From positions 930,001 to 994,000 of the forward strand of contig NZ_JACHIP010000002.1 in the NCBI RefSeq assembly GCF_014203275.1: a stretch of 64,000 nucleotides of DNA, in the 5' to 3' direction. The notes under the pieces were generated by a model. It saw only the letters and a list, made by a program, of their open reading frames with translations. It made no database searches and had not been told where the DNA came from. Within the stretch, counting starts at the first letter, position 1. Each line of letters begins with the position of its first letter. Of the stretch, positions 53,899 to 61,930 are shown in pieces. The DNA comes from Granulicella aggregans (GTDB lineage: Bacteria > Acidobacteriota > Terriglobia > Terriglobales > Acidobacteriaceae). Both the position numbers and the translations under genes were made by a program.

Positions 53899-55052
53899 AG
53901 TTTACGAAATGCCCGGTGCACGAACGTGCCCAGGTACCAGCCGTCCAGAAACTTGTACGGCGTCTCGCCTGTCGTGTAGTGCCCGCAAGGCAGCACCTTT
54001 GAGACGAAATCCACGCTGTGCTTCTTGAAGCTCGCCAGCACCTCCAGCGAAAACTCCCGCAAGAACGTTAGATCGTACGTGGCATGCACCACCAGCACCC
54101 GCTTCGGATGCGCCGCGAACTTCTCCATGTAAAACGATGGACTGACCGCCTTGAAGACCTGGCTCACGTCCTCCCGCGATAACCCTGCCTGCTCGAACGC
54201 CGCCCGAATGTGCCGCGTGCTCTGCCCTGTCCACACCACATCGCCAAAGTTCGTTGAAGCGTGGTTGAAGGCACAAACTTTCAGCCTCGGATCGTGCGCC
54301 GCTGCGATAAACGCGTAGCAGGAGCCCAGGCTCGTCCCCAGCACGCCAAAGTCTTCATATCCCTGCGACTCCAGCCAATCCAGGCAACTCCGAATATCCA
54401 CGACCGCCTGCTGGCACGCCGCTGCCGTTCTGCCGATATTCGAACTCACCGCATAGTCCGACCGCTCCAGCTCCGCCGGCCGCCGGATATCGTGATACGG
54501 CTTCGACAACCGCAGCGCCGAGATCCCCGACCGGTTGAACAGCGTACACAGCGCATTGTGGCTGAACGCGTCCGCGTTCCACTGCGGCATCACGATCATC
54601 GCCTGCTTCGGCCTGCCCTTCTTCGCCGAAGCCGCCGCCGGATACCAGCGCGCATTCACCACATCGTTCTCGGGATACTTCGAAGCCACTGGCGACGTAA
54701 ACCGCAGAAACTCTACCTTTGGCGTCTCACCCGTCGCCGCTCGCCGCCGCATCTCCGCCTCTTCGGCCAGCGTCTCCGGCCTTACATTCGTCGGAAACAG
54801 CAGCGGATGCCGCTCTTCTAGCCGGAAGTCCGTAGGCGTTTTGTAGCTGAAGAACTCGTCGGATCGAGCAACAATATCTTCGTTCGCCGCGATCATCCGC
54901 TCCAGATCGTTCACTCCCGCAGCAGTTTCAGGCGCGAACTCCCCCAGCCAATCGAAGCCCCACTCCAACGGCCTCACAATCCGGTTCGTATCTCTCGTTG
55001 TAAGCGCGGTCTCCCAGGCAAACATCCACTTCTCGTACAGGCGACCAAGCAT
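53883..55052 (-). CDS. ABHD18-like alpha/beta hydrolase
   Basis: 389-residue hydrolase that resembles the DUF2048/ABHD18 group. The fold is clear from MIVMPQWNADAFSHNALCTL, the nucleophile elbow LGTSLGSCYAF, a likely acid in VHATYDLTFL and the His in LPCGHYTTGETPYKF. No signal peptide, so probably cytoplasmic. The substrate is unknown; the group is known mostly from eukaryotes. The repressor gene lies just upstream on the same strand (28 bp), marking the edge of the phage-like module. Confidence 0.78.
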   Translation of the reverse strand: MLGRLYEKWMFAWETALTTRDTNRIVRPLEWGFDWLGEFAPETAAGVNDLERMIAANEDIVARSDEFFSYKTPTDFRLEERHPLLFPTNVRPETLAEEAEMRRRAATGETPKVEFLRFTSPVASKYPENDVVNARWYPAAASAKKGRPKQAMIVMPQWNADAFSHNALCTLFNRSGISALRLSKPYHDIRRPAELERSDYAVSSNIGRTAAACQQAVVDIRSCLDWLESQGYEDFGVLGTSLGSCYAFIAAAHDPRLKVCAFNHASTNFGDVVWTGQSTRHIRAAFEQAGLSREDVSQVFKAVSPSFYMEKFAAHPKRVLVVHATYDLTFLREFSLEVLASFKKHSVDFVSKVLPCGHYTTGETPYKFLDGWYLGTFVHRAFRKLHSVG

Positions 55053-55080
55053 GTTTCCAGTCTACCAACCGGGCCACCGT

Positions 55081-55821
55081 TCAAAGCCCGTGAAAGATCA
55101 TGCACACCCGGCCCACCACATAATCCGAAGGCAACCGGTCTTCCGAGACCGACAGCAACTGCACCGGGCAGGAGATCGCCGCCGGCCGCAGAATCAGGCG
55201 CCCATCGTCGAACTCCGCATACCGCAGAAGGATTCCCGCCCCATATCGGACCGCAAGCAGCGTCGGCTCATCCGCGTGATACGGAGCAAGCGAGTTATAG
55301 TGCCGGTCGATCACCGCAACGCTCGCCGCCGCCAGCACCGACTCCATCGCTGCTGCCTGCTGGCTATCGCACCGCACCGCCACAAACCTCTGCCATCCCG
55401 CCACCCGTCGCGATGCTCGCTCCCTCTGATCCGAAAGCCGCGCCGCCGTTACCGGAATCTCCTCGATCACGCTGGCGGGGCGAATCTGGGTCTCCTCCGC
55501 TGCCGCCGACATGGATACCAGAGGTACCATCGCCACCTGTTCAACCTCTGCGGGACCTGACGCCAAACCGTTGTCCATCACCGCCAAAGTGCCTTCCGCT
55601 GAGACGTGCACCGGCAAAATATCCTCGACGGTCAGACCCTGCGACGCCAACACCCGATCCAGGCCATCGAGCGAGAGCGCCCGCTTGCGATTTAGAAAAT
55701 TGGACAGATGGCCCTGTTTAAACCCAGATTGCTGAGCAATCCGTGTACCCGTGAGGCCGCCTTCCTCGATTCGGCGAACAAGTTCGAGACGCAGAAACTC
55801 GTGAAGATCCTGAAAGTTCAT
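55081..55821 (-). CDS. CI-like repressor, XRE helix-turn-helix plus S24-like domain
   Basis: 246 residues from the ATG at 55821 (MNFQDLHEFLRLELVRR); a TTG at 55863 would add 14. The N-terminal XRE helix-turn-helix is LTGTRIAQQSGFKQGHLSNF. The C-terminal half looks like an S24/LexA fold: a CDSQQ segment where GDSM is usual, AVIDRHYNSL, LLAVRYGAGILLRYAEFDDG, and VVGRVCMIF at the end. The Ser is present, but the Lys of the dyad appears to be Arg, so self-cleavage may be lost. It faces away from the phage genes, as repressors do. Confidence 0.75.
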   Translation of the reverse strand: MNFQDLHEFLRLELVRRIEEGGLTGTRIAQQSGFKQGHLSNFLNRKRALSLDGLDRVLASQGLTVEDILPVHVSAEGTLAVMDNGLASGPAEVEQVAMVPLVSMSAAAEETQIRPASVIEEIPVTAARLSDQRERASRRVAGWQRFVAVRCDSQQAAAMESVLAAASVAVIDRHYNSLAPYHADEPTLLAVRYGAGILLRYAEFDDGRLILRPAAISCPVQLLSVSEDRLPSDYVVGRVCMIFHGL

Positions 55822-55896
55822 TCCTTGGGAGTTCCTCACAATGCCTGCAAGAAGTAAATTCAAGCATGATCGCCCAAATCATTGCATTCTGCAACC

Positions 55897-55923
55897 AAAT
55901 CGCGACTGCTCTGACTGCGATTT
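55897..55923. promoter_or_regulatory. Candidate operator palindrome
   Basis: AAATCGC and GCGATTT in inverted orientation with a 13-bp spacer, between the repressor gene and the rightward promoter. A plausible repressor site, not proven. Confidence 0.4.
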
Positions 55924-55954
55924 TATTAATATATTCCCATTTTGAAATAAGTGC

Positions 55955-55983
55955 TTGACTTTTGATTTGCCAATAGCTATAAC
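55955..55983 (+). promoter_or_regulatory. Near-consensus rightward promoter of the phage module
   Basis: TTGACT, exactly 17 bp, TATAAC: the best sigma-70 match in the window, set in unusually AT-rich DNA (about 55855-55990). It would start near 55990 and read into the Cys-rich mini gene at 56271, about 280 nt downstream. On the other strand TTGGCA with TTATTT at 17 bp could drive the repressor, so the two promoters overlap. Confidence 0.7.
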
Positions 55984-56195
55984 TCAAAAACTTTCTGCTG
56001 GCTAATGACGACACCTTCCAGGCCAATCAGCCGGAAGGAGATGCCGTCCTTCTGCACCTTTGCTCTGCTGCTGGGCCCTAGTTCCCTTTCCCTCTGTGAA
56101 AGCAACATCCGTTTACTGGAGAAGTCGCTCATCAACAAGCGCAGCTCCGGCCAGCGCGCCGCCACGACGCGACGCATGGTCTCTGCTCGCTTCAC
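55977..56195 (-). CDS. Uncertain small ORF in the control region
   Basis: 72 codons reading MKRAETMRRVVAARWPELRL and ending with GVVISQQKVFEL; a start at 56132 (MSDFSSKRM) is also possible. Codon third positions are GC-rich and the C-terminal half looks protein-like. It has no clear ribosome site and its end overlaps the rightward promoter. A plus-strand frame at 56005-56226 is equally open. It may be neither; the region could simply be a 280-nt leader. Confidence 0.3.
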   Translation of the reverse strand: MKRAETMRRVVAARWPELRLLMSDFSSKRMLLSQRERELGPSSRAKVQKDGISFRLIGLEGVVISQQKVFEL

Positions 56196-56270
56196 AGCAA
56201 GCCGGGCGGTTCCTTCCGACCATTGAAAAATACACGGGACCGGTCCGGAAAAACGTAGGAGAGGACAAAA

Positions 56271-56534
56271 ATGAACGATTCGCGCCTTTATTTAAAAATT
56301 TGTGAAGGATGTGGGGTACTTTGGCTCCGGACCGGCGCAGCCGACGGTGTTTACTGTCGCGGCTGCGCCACAACGCTGGCGGAGTTCCCTAAACCCAACC
56401 CGGGGAAGTGCAGAAACCATCGCATCCGCACGGCTAGCGAAAGGGCCACGCGCATCCGCTGCCGCGTTCAACGCGATAGCCTGAAGCGACCCTTTGTCGC
56501 CTCAGCCTCGCGTCCTGCGGGAGGTGCCGCATGA
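56271..56534 (+). CDS. Cys-rich mini protein (zinc ribbon-like)
   Basis: 87 residues with a very good ribosome site (GTAGGAGAGGACAAAA-ATG). The N-terminal half carries CEGCG and CRGC, two CxxC pairs 18 residues apart that should bind one zinc ion; the C-terminal half is Arg-rich. It probably binds nucleic acid or protein. It overlaps the next gene by ATGA, so the two are translationally coupled and may act together in control of the module. Confidence 0.7.
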   Translation: MNDSRLYLKICEGCGVLWLRTGAADGVYCRGCATTLAEFPKPNPGKCRNHRIRTASERATRIRCRVQRDSLKRPFVASASRPAGGAA

Positions 56535-57037
56535 GCGCCGCCCCGCTGTTCTTGCCAAGGTTGCAGGCCTGCGCGCATCAGCCCGACCCCATCCCGATAC
56601 TCGTTCCTCGGGTGGCTCTGGAGGCCGCCGCCGGTCCACCTCGCCCGCACTCCCGCCCGGCCGCCGAGCTTGCCTTCTATCGCAAATACACCGAAGGCAT
56701 GCTGCGCAGGTACGTCTCCATGTCGATGGAGGCGGGCAGGGTGCCCTCGCTGCTTGGAAAGGAGATCTTCCCGGGCAATGTGACCTCGTACCAGGTGCGT
56801 AGCTTTGAGGACAACTGCATCTTTATTCACGACATGGAGTCCTGCATCAATCGGCTCGACACCGATCAGCAATGGCTGATCCGGCGTATAGCCTTGCAGC
56901 AGTTCACCCAGGAGGAGGCAGCCCAGATGCTCCAGTTCACTCGCCGCACCATTATGAGGAAGTACAACGACGCCATGAACCGTTTGACCGGGATTCTGCT
57001 CGAAGTAAGGCTGCTTGAGCCGTTTTCCTGCTCCTGA
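56531..57037 (+). CDS. Sigma region-4-like phage regulator
   Basis: 168 residues. The last 60 form a helix-turn-helix like sigma-70 region 4 (TDQQWLIRRIALQQFTQEEA, then QMLQFTRRTIMRKYNDAMNR), and a helical middle part starts ELAFYRKYTEGMLRRYV. Proteins of this shape (ArpU/RinA-like) often switch on late phage genes. The position fits: coupled to the Cys-rich gene before it and followed by a palindrome-rich gap with an extended -10 box ahead of the structural genes. Confidence 0.65.
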   Translation: MSAAPLFLPRLQACAHQPDPIPILVPRVALEAAAGPPRPHSRPAAELAFYRKYTEGMLRRYVSMSMEAGRVPSLLGKEIFPGNVTSYQVRSFEDNCIFIHDMESCINRLDTDQQWLIRRIALQQFTQEEAAQMLQFTRRTIMRKYNDAMNRLTGILLEVRLLEPFSCS

Positions 57038-57200
57038 CAAAATCTTGTCAAGAGGGGGCCTCTTCTTTCTCGACCGCAACTAGCTTCATTTCAACAAGTT
57101 GAAAGAAAAAGATTTTTGCCCAAAGGATGCACTGCAGTTGGTATTCTAAAGATGTAAGTGAGAAATGAACGGGAGAGTGCCTTCGGGCCACTCTCCCGTT
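57035..57200 (+). promoter_or_regulatory. Palindrome cluster ahead of the structural operon
   Basis: Four inverted repeats in 166 bp: TGACAA-AATC-TTGTCA (57035-57050), AAGAGG-GGG-CCTCTT followed by CTTTCT (57050-57070, terminator-like), TTTCAAC-AA-GTTGAAA (57089-57104, operator-like), and a 12-bp hairpin AACGGGAGAGTG / CACTCTCCCGTT (57168-57200). An extended -10 box TGGTATTCT lies at 57139-57147. The layout suggests a terminator, then a controlled late promoter, then a leader hairpin. Confidence 0.55.
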
Positions 57201-57275
57201 TGCATTTAACGCCGCAGGCTGACGCTTGCCGGCCTCACTTTCAACCCTCAATCCCCACGGAAGGAGGAAACAAGG

Positions 57276-57656
57276 ATGCCTAGCGGCAAGAGTGATCGCA
57301 AACCAGCCGGTCACGATCAACCTGTCGACCCGGAATCTGCAACTCAGACGAGCAAGGCCACAGACAAAAAGTCCCCGAGCCCGGGTCAATGCCGTAACTA
57401 CACGCGTAAAGCAGTGGCTAAATCCTTGCCGGATATCATCGTCACCTTCGTCGCCCAGGCGAAGGGCGGCAGCGTCTCGCACTTCAATCATCTGGCGAAG
57501 TTCGGCGGCTTCGATCTACGCCCCATTCCGGCGTCCGTGAAGCGCAAGGGCAAGAGCTTCGCCCAAAGGCTGCTCAACAACATGAAGGAGCACGAAGCGA
57601 AGATGATCGCCTCCCGCGACGCCAAACTCGCAGCCGAACGCGAATCCTGCAAGTGA
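57276..57656 (+). CDS. Small basic phage protein, possibly terminase small subunit-like
   Basis: 126 residues with the ribosome site GGAAGGAGG six bases ahead. The first 40 are polar and disordered. The rest is helical and basic (RNYTRKAVAKSLPDIIVTFV, then AQAKGGSVSHFNHLAKFGGF), which recalls short helical proteins found where a small terminase would be. No large terminase follows. The stop overlaps the next start by GTGA. The assignment is tentative. Confidence 0.55.
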   Translation: MPSGKSDRKPAGHDQPVDPESATQTSKATDKKSPSPGQCRNYTRKAVAKSLPDIIVTFVAQAKGGSVSHFNHLAKFGGFDLRPIPASVKRKGKSFAQRLLNNMKEHEAKMIASRDAKLAAERESCK

Positions 57657-58390
57657 GCAAGAACAAGCCAATAGAAACCGAACCGAGACAGGAGAGGGTG
57701 ATGAGCCAGATGGCAACGGAACGGGTCGCCGCACCAACGAACGCCGCACCAGTAAACGCCTTACTAAGGAACACCACACTGAGGAATACCGATCGAAGAA
57801 TCTGTGGAAGCCGCACCGGCCATACATCTCCGGATACCCGCCCGCTGCCCAGCCAGGCCATGCAACTCCACGCCATGGCAGTGGAGTTCCCCGTCGTCCA
57901 CGGACATCCCAACCGGCTGCCCTTCGAAGGCGTCCTCACTCTGGTCGACGTCCCCAGCGACCGCGCCCCCAGCGGAGCCCGTGGACATCGCGTCATCCTG
58001 ACGCGCGCCGCAGCGGAGGCAGCTCTGCCCAGCCTGCTCGGCATGGCCGTCGACTACAAGGCCGGATGGGACGGCCACGACGCCCGCCAGAAGTGCGGCA
58101 TCATCACCGCAGCCCAGGTCGATGGCACCCGCCTCACCGTCTCCGGCTACCTCTTCGCCCGCGACTTCCCCGAGATGGAGCGGAAGATCGAAGGCTCAGC
58201 AGGGGCCGAACCGTCCATGGGCATGAGCTACGAGCTGGCCGACGCCCATGTCGCCGACATGCGCGCCCAGCTCTGGACGCTCACCCGGGCGACCTTCACC
58301 GGCGCGGCTATCCTGCTCCGCGACAAGGCGGCCTACCGCGCCACCAGCTTCCGGCTCTGCCGGTCGCCACGCATGGCCCGCGCCGTCTAG
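57653..58390 (+). CDS. Prohead protease-like phage protein
   Basis: 245 residues from a GTG that overlaps the preceding stop; in-frame ATGs at 57701 and 57710 are alternatives. After about 65 disordered residues comes a compact domain: LPFEGVLTLVDVPSDRAPSG, HRVILTRAAAEAALPSLLGM, WDGHDARQKCGIITAA, PSMGMSYELADAHVADM, LTRATFTGAAILLRDKAAYR. The HDAR and GMSYE segments, and the position before the capsid gene, fit a capsid maturation protease, but I cannot fix the catalytic residues. Confidence 0.55.
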   Translation: MSKNKPIETEPRQERVMSQMATERVAAPTNAAPVNALLRNTTLRNTDRRICGSRTGHTSPDTRPLPSQAMQLHAMAVEFPVVHGHPNRLPFEGVLTLVDVPSDRAPSGARGHRVILTRAAAEAALPSLLGMAVDYKAGWDGHDARQKCGIITAAQVDGTRLTVSGYLFARDFPEMERKIEGSAGAEPSMGMSYELADAHVADMRAQLWTLTRATFTGAAILLRDKAAYRATSFRLCRSPRMARAV

Positions 58391-58405
58391 TCACCCACTC
58401 TAGAC

Positions 58406-58508
58406 CCGTCATCCTGAGCGGAGTTTGGCGCGCACTTGCGCCAAACGCGGTCGAAGGACCCCGAAGAGGCTTGCGCCACCTCGACCGTTCGGCCCTTTCA
58501 ACCAACGA
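58406..58508. repeat. Repeat family A hairpin (copy A2)
   Basis: CCGTCATCCTGAGCGGA, perfect stem GTTTGGCGC / GCGCCAAAC (loop GCACTT), then GGTCGAAGGACCCC, with a weaker conserved tail to about 58508. Fills the gap between the protease-like gene and the next. Confidence 0.85.
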
Positions 58509-58533
58509 ACCGCACCACCCGAAAGGAAAACCA

Positions 58534-58911
58534 ATGAGCTTCATTGGAGTGTTGGAAACCATTGGAAAGGACTTCACCAAGGGCTTCTCCTGGGCCATGA
58601 AGTACGCCCTTCCCGCCGAGAAGCTAACCGCTCTGCTCTTCCCGACAATCGCCCCCGAGATGACCGCCGCAGCCGCAGCCACCACCCTCATCCAGAACGC
58701 GGTCCTCATGGTCGAGCAGAAGTATGCCGCCGCGGGCGTCTCCAAGGGAACGGGGACTCAGAAGCTCGCCGAGGTCTTGCTGCTCGCCGGAGATGCCGTC
58801 ACGTCATTGCTGGAAAAGGCCGGCATCAACGCCGACACCGACTATATCAAGAGCGTCATCTCCGCCGTTGTCGGAATCCTCAACGTGCAGGGCCTGCCAG
58901 CTGGCTCCTAG
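58534..58911 (+). CDS. Small helical phage protein, possibly holin-like
   Basis: 125 residues from the ATG at 58534 with GAAAGGAAAACC ahead. Ala-rich amphipathic helices (PEMTAAAAATTLIQNAVLMV, YIKSVISAVVGILNVQGLPA) without a clear long membrane span. It could be an LL-H-like holin or a head-associated protein. Family uncertain. Confidence 0.55.
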   Translation: MSFIGVLETIGKDFTKGFSWAMKYALPAEKLTALLFPTIAPEMTAAAAATTLIQNAVLMVEQKYAAAGVSKGTGTQKLAEVLLLAGDAVTSLLEKAGINADTDYIKSVISAVVGILNVQGLPAGS

Positions 58912-58952
58912 CAACACCCGATATCACCGAGTTCGAATCCCAAGGAGGATCG

Positions 58953-59324
58953 ATGCAAGAAAACGCAGAACTTACGATTGACCAGTTGACCACACGCCTA
59001 GCCATCGCCGTTGAGGCGATCGAGCAGGCCGTACCGCGCATCGCCGCTGCCGCCGGTGAGGCCATCGGCCCCATCGTCGCAACCGTCGAAAGCCCGCGCG
59101 AGTCCGAACTCGCGCAGCGCCTCGCCGACGCCGAGAAGGCAATCGCAGAGCTCCGCGCCTCCGCCTCGACGAGCAATGGCCGCCGCACGCTGCCCGTCAG
59201 CCTCGCCGCACGCCACGACGGGGCACCCGCCGAGCCCGGCGCAATTGACGCCGCCCTCACCAGCCTCAGTCTCGAGCAGCGCATCGCCGTCAAATCGCAG
59301 CTCCTCCGCGCCGGCCTCATCTAA
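58953..59324 (+). CDS. Coiled-coil phage protein, possible scaffold
   Basis: 123 residues with a strong ribosome site (AAGGAGGATCG-ATG). Ala/Glu-rich heptads (QLTTRLAIAVEAIEQAVPRI, RESELAQRLADAEKAIAELR) predict a coiled coil. Its place right before the capsid gene and its small size suggest a scaffolding or capsid-decoration role. No catalytic motif. Confidence 0.55.
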   Translation: MQENAELTIDQLTTRLAIAVEAIEQAVPRIAAAAGEAIGPIVATVESPRESELAQRLADAEKAIAELRASASTSNGRRTLPVSLAARHDGAPAEPGAIDAALTSLSLEQRIAVKSQLLRAGLI

Positions 59325-59341
59325 ATCGTCCGCCAAGGATC

Positions 59342-59381
59342 GGGTGCCCCATCCATGGCTCGCACTTGGCCATGGGTGGGA
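59342..59381. repeat. Repeat family B hairpin (copy B2)
   Basis: GGGTGCCCCATCCATGGC, loop TCGCACTT, GGCCATGGGTGGGA: a 12-bp stem with one T.G wobble that would pair as RNA. Lies between the coiled-coil gene and the capsid gene. Confidence 0.85.
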
Positions 59382-59494
59382 ACGTAAAACGTCAACCCAG
59401 CCGCTCTACCACTCGACTCCGTAACAAGCGCAGGGCCCGGACATCCGGGCCCTTTCCCTTTGCCTCTCCAACCCTGTCCCGAAAGGATCCACGC

Positions 59495-60466
59495 ATGAAC
59501 GCTAAGTTTGCCGACCTCTACGCCGCCGCCGACTACATCGGACCCGGAGCCATCGAAGTCCCCATGTACCAGACCGAGATCACCGATATCGTCCGCCGCC
59601 GCGGCGTCTTCGGCCAGCGCATCAAGCAGGTCCCCGCAACCGGCCATCCGTCGCGCTACTTCGAAGAGACGGCCATCCCAGCGCCTACCGCCGCAGGCGG
59701 CTTTGTCGACCCGCGCAACATCGTCGCTCCGCTCGTCACCCCCACCCGCGTCGAGCGCAGCGTCCCCCTGAAGGCCCTCGTCGCACAGATCAACTACAAC
59801 CTCTTCGACATCGAACTCGGCCAGCAGCAGAGCCAGTTCGCCTACCTCCAGGCCAAGGACCTGACCGACACCGTCGAAGGCGTCCTCCGCACCCATGACC
59901 TCGCACTCTGGAACGGCAACGACACCAGCCTCACCTCGCCGACCACCACCCAGTACTACGGAGCGGTAGGCCAGATCGTCGCCGGCGGACAGACCACCAC
60001 CATCGGCACCTCGGCCAGCATCGTCGACGGCATCAAGGCGCAGGTCGCCCAAATGGTGGCGAACAGCTCCTTTGGCGTCCGGCCTACAGCAATTTATGCG
60101 AACCCCGTCCTGCTCGACCTCATCGATCGCGAGATGAAGACGGAGTTCAACGTGGTGCTCAACACCACCACTGTCCAGGGAGGCTTCACGGTCAAGACGC
60201 TCTCCACCCAGGCAGGCGATCTCCCGCTCATCCCCGAGTGGACGCTCTCCTACACCGGCACGCCCGGCTCCGGCACTGCCGTCCTCCCCGCCTACATCGT
60301 CACCGAGGACCTCATCGAGTACCACTGGCTCAGCGAACCAAACCCGCGCGTCTTCCAGCTCGGAACGCCGGGCTCGCTGGCCTCGCAGCACGTCGTAGTG
60401 AAGTTCGGTGGCCTCGTCGTCAAGGGCGCAAGCTACGCCCACGCCCAGATACTCGTAGACCGCTAA
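59495..60466 (+). CDS. HK97-fold major capsid protein
   Basis: 323 residues from the ATG at 59495 (GAAAGGATCCACGC ahead); the longer frame to 59366 reads through repeat B2 and was rejected. Sequence pattern of an HK97-type capsid protein: an N-terminal arm (ITDIVRRRGVFGQRIKQVPA), ALVAQINYNLFDIELGQQQS, spine-helix region QAKDLTDTVEGVLRTHDLAL, the A domain VRPTAIYANPVLLDLIDREM, and a C-terminal strand VVVKFGGLVVKGASYAHAQI. It is like capsid proteins of the SU10/DUF5309 kind. No long N-terminal delta domain, so a separate scaffold is likely. Confidence 0.78.
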   Translation: MNAKFADLYAAADYIGPGAIEVPMYQTEITDIVRRRGVFGQRIKQVPATGHPSRYFEETAIPAPTAAGGFVDPRNIVAPLVTPTRVERSVPLKALVAQINYNLFDIELGQQQSQFAYLQAKDLTDTVEGVLRTHDLALWNGNDTSLTSPTTTQYYGAVGQIVAGGQTTTIGTSASIVDGIKAQVAQMVANSSFGVRPTAIYANPVLLDLIDREMKTEFNVVLNTTTVQGGFTVKTLSTQAGDLPLIPEWTLSYTGTPGSGTAVLPAYIVTEDLIEYHWLSEPNPRVFQLGTPGSLASQHVVVKFGGLVVKGASYAHAQILVDR

Positions 60467-60525
60467 AGGCAGGGTGTAGGGAACAGGGTATAGGGAGCAG
60501 AAGAACATCGATCCCAGAACAATTC

Positions 60526-60565
60526 GGGTGCCCCATCCATGACTCGCTTTTGGTCATGGGTGGGA
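60526..60565. repeat. Repeat family B hairpin (copy B3)
   Basis: GGGTGCCCCATCCATGAC, loop TCGCTTTTG, GTCATGGGTGGGA: the stem differs from B2 at a paired position (GGC/GCC against GAC/GTC). The rest of the 224-bp gap between capsid and connector genes is low-complexity text such as GGGAACAGGGTATAGGGAG, with no gene. Confidence 0.85.
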
Positions 60566-60690
60566 TCCCATACCTTCCCCGACCTCGTACAACGTACAAC
60601 TCACAACGAGCAACGCTCTCGACTTCCCCCAAGGGGCCGGCGTACCTTCACCGGCCCCTATCATCTCGACCGCACAGAAAGGCGGACACC

Positions 60691-61314
60691 ATGGGCTATT
60701 TATTGCCCGCAGAGTACGAACAATTCGGCCTGCCCGCGGATACCACTGATGACTGGATCACCACCGCCTCCGCCCTCATGGAGAGCTACTGCCGCCGACC
60801 CAGCTTGCTCGCGACGCAATATGTAGAACGCGTCCGGCTCACGGCCAACTCGCAGACCGCCGTGCCCAGCTACAACCCGCTCGCAATCGTCGCGCCCAAC
60901 ACGTCCGCTCTCGTTGCCGCACGCATCCGCTACGGACAGCCGCGTCGGGGAGAGCTTCAGGAGCCGTTCCTCGCGCAGGTCGCATGGGCCTTCAGCATCC
61001 CTGGCAGTTGGAGCGATCTCGACCCCACCACCGTCGACATCAATCCTCAGACCGGCGAGATCACCTTCCCTCGCAACTTCCTCGGCCTCGGCTACAACGA
61101 GGTCGAGTTCACCTACACCGCAGGCCTCGTCACCATCCCCGATGCGGTAAAGGTCGCCTGTGCCCAGGTCGTCCGCAACGCCCAGGCCACACCTGCCATG
61201 AACGTCCGCGCCAACAAAATCGACACCATGCAGATGCAGTACTTCAGTTCCAGCATCATCGACCCGCAAATCCAATCATTGCTGCGGCCCTATCTCGCGC
61301 AGAGGATCGGGTGA
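60691..61314 (+). CDS. Head-tail connector protein (gp6-like)
   Basis: 207 residues from the ATG at 60691. The N-terminus LLPAEYEQFGLPADTTDDWI with TASALMESYCRRPSL, and the C-terminal IPDAVKVACAQVVRNAQAT, are typical of HK97 gp6-type connectors that join capsid portal and tail. The middle contains beta-rich NPQTGEITFPRNFLGLGYNE. It is followed at once by the adaptor gene. Confidence 0.65.
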   Translation: MGYLLPAEYEQFGLPADTTDDWITTASALMESYCRRPSLLATQYVERVRLTANSQTAVPSYNPLAIVAPNTSALVAARIRYGQPRRGELQEPFLAQVAWAFSIPGSWSDLDPTTVDINPQTGEITFPRNFLGLGYNEVEFTYTAGLVTIPDAVKVACAQVVRNAQATPAMNVRANKIDTMQMQYFSSSIIDPQIQSLLRPYLAQRIG

Positions 61315-61318
61315 CCCC

Positions 61319-61759
61319 ATGGCCAGCGTGAATGCAGCAGCAATCCGGGCAGCCGACACGCTGCTCCGAGGCGTCGGCGGACGGCAGGTTCTCCTACGCA
61401 CCCCCGCCCCCGCCATCCCCAACGACGACGGCGAACAACTTGGGCTTTCCACGCCACAATTCCAGGACTTTCCCATCACCCCAGTCATCTACCGCCGCAT
61501 CCGGCCCAGGCTCCCATCGTCCGTTGCCGCCACCCAGAGCCCCGCCCCGCAGTATGAACTGCTCATCTCCGCAACCGCGGTAAACGCCCTCATCGGCAGC
61601 CAGGAGTACAACTCCGCAGCCAAGCTCTTCAACACAGCCTGCGGAATCCTGATCGACGGCGTCCTGCTCAACATCGAGTCCGCCAACTATTCCGAACTTG
61701 GCGGCGCGGCCTATTTGTATCGCCTGCTGTTACGTGCTCCGCAAGCACTCCGAACCTAG
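61319..61759 (+). CDS. Head-tail adaptor-like phage protein
   Basis: 146 residues starting 4 bp after the connector stop. Begins ASVNAAAIRAADTLLRGVGG; the middle FPITPVIYRRIRPRLPS and QYELLISATAVNALIGSQEY fit small beta-barrel head-closure proteins. Its position between connector and tail completion protein supports this. No confident family match. Confidence 0.55.
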   Translation: MASVNAAAIRAADTLLRGVGGRQVLLRTPAPAIPNDDGEQLGLSTPQFQDFPITPVIYRRIRPRLPSSVAATQSPAPQYELLISATAVNALIGSQEYNSAAKLFNTACGILIDGVLLNIESANYSELGGAAYLYRLLLRAPQALRT

Positions 61760-61782
61760 CCGTCGTTCGCACTTTCAACAAG

Positions 61783-61889
61783 CCGTCATCCTGAGCGGAG
61801 TTTGGCGCGCACCTGCGCCAAACGCAGTCGAAGGACCCCGACGCAGATCACATCACCCATACCGTCCGAACCTTTCGGCCAACGATCTC
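61783..61889. repeat. Repeat family A hairpin (copy A3)
   Basis: CCGTCATCCTGAGCGGA, stem GTTTGGCGC / GCGCCAAAC (loop GCACCT), AGTCGAAGGACCCC and a conserved tail with CCGAACCTTTCGGCC. Fills the gap between adaptor and tail completion genes. Confidence 0.85.
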
Positions 61890-61930
61890 CGGCCCCAATC
61901 CACCTCAGCACCACCCCCAAAGAGGTCACC

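Noticed and set aside
59321-60508. 395-codon minus-strand frame opposite the capsid gene
   Set aside because: Gly/Asp/Val-rich shadow sequence, includes repeat B2, no ribosome site or domain.
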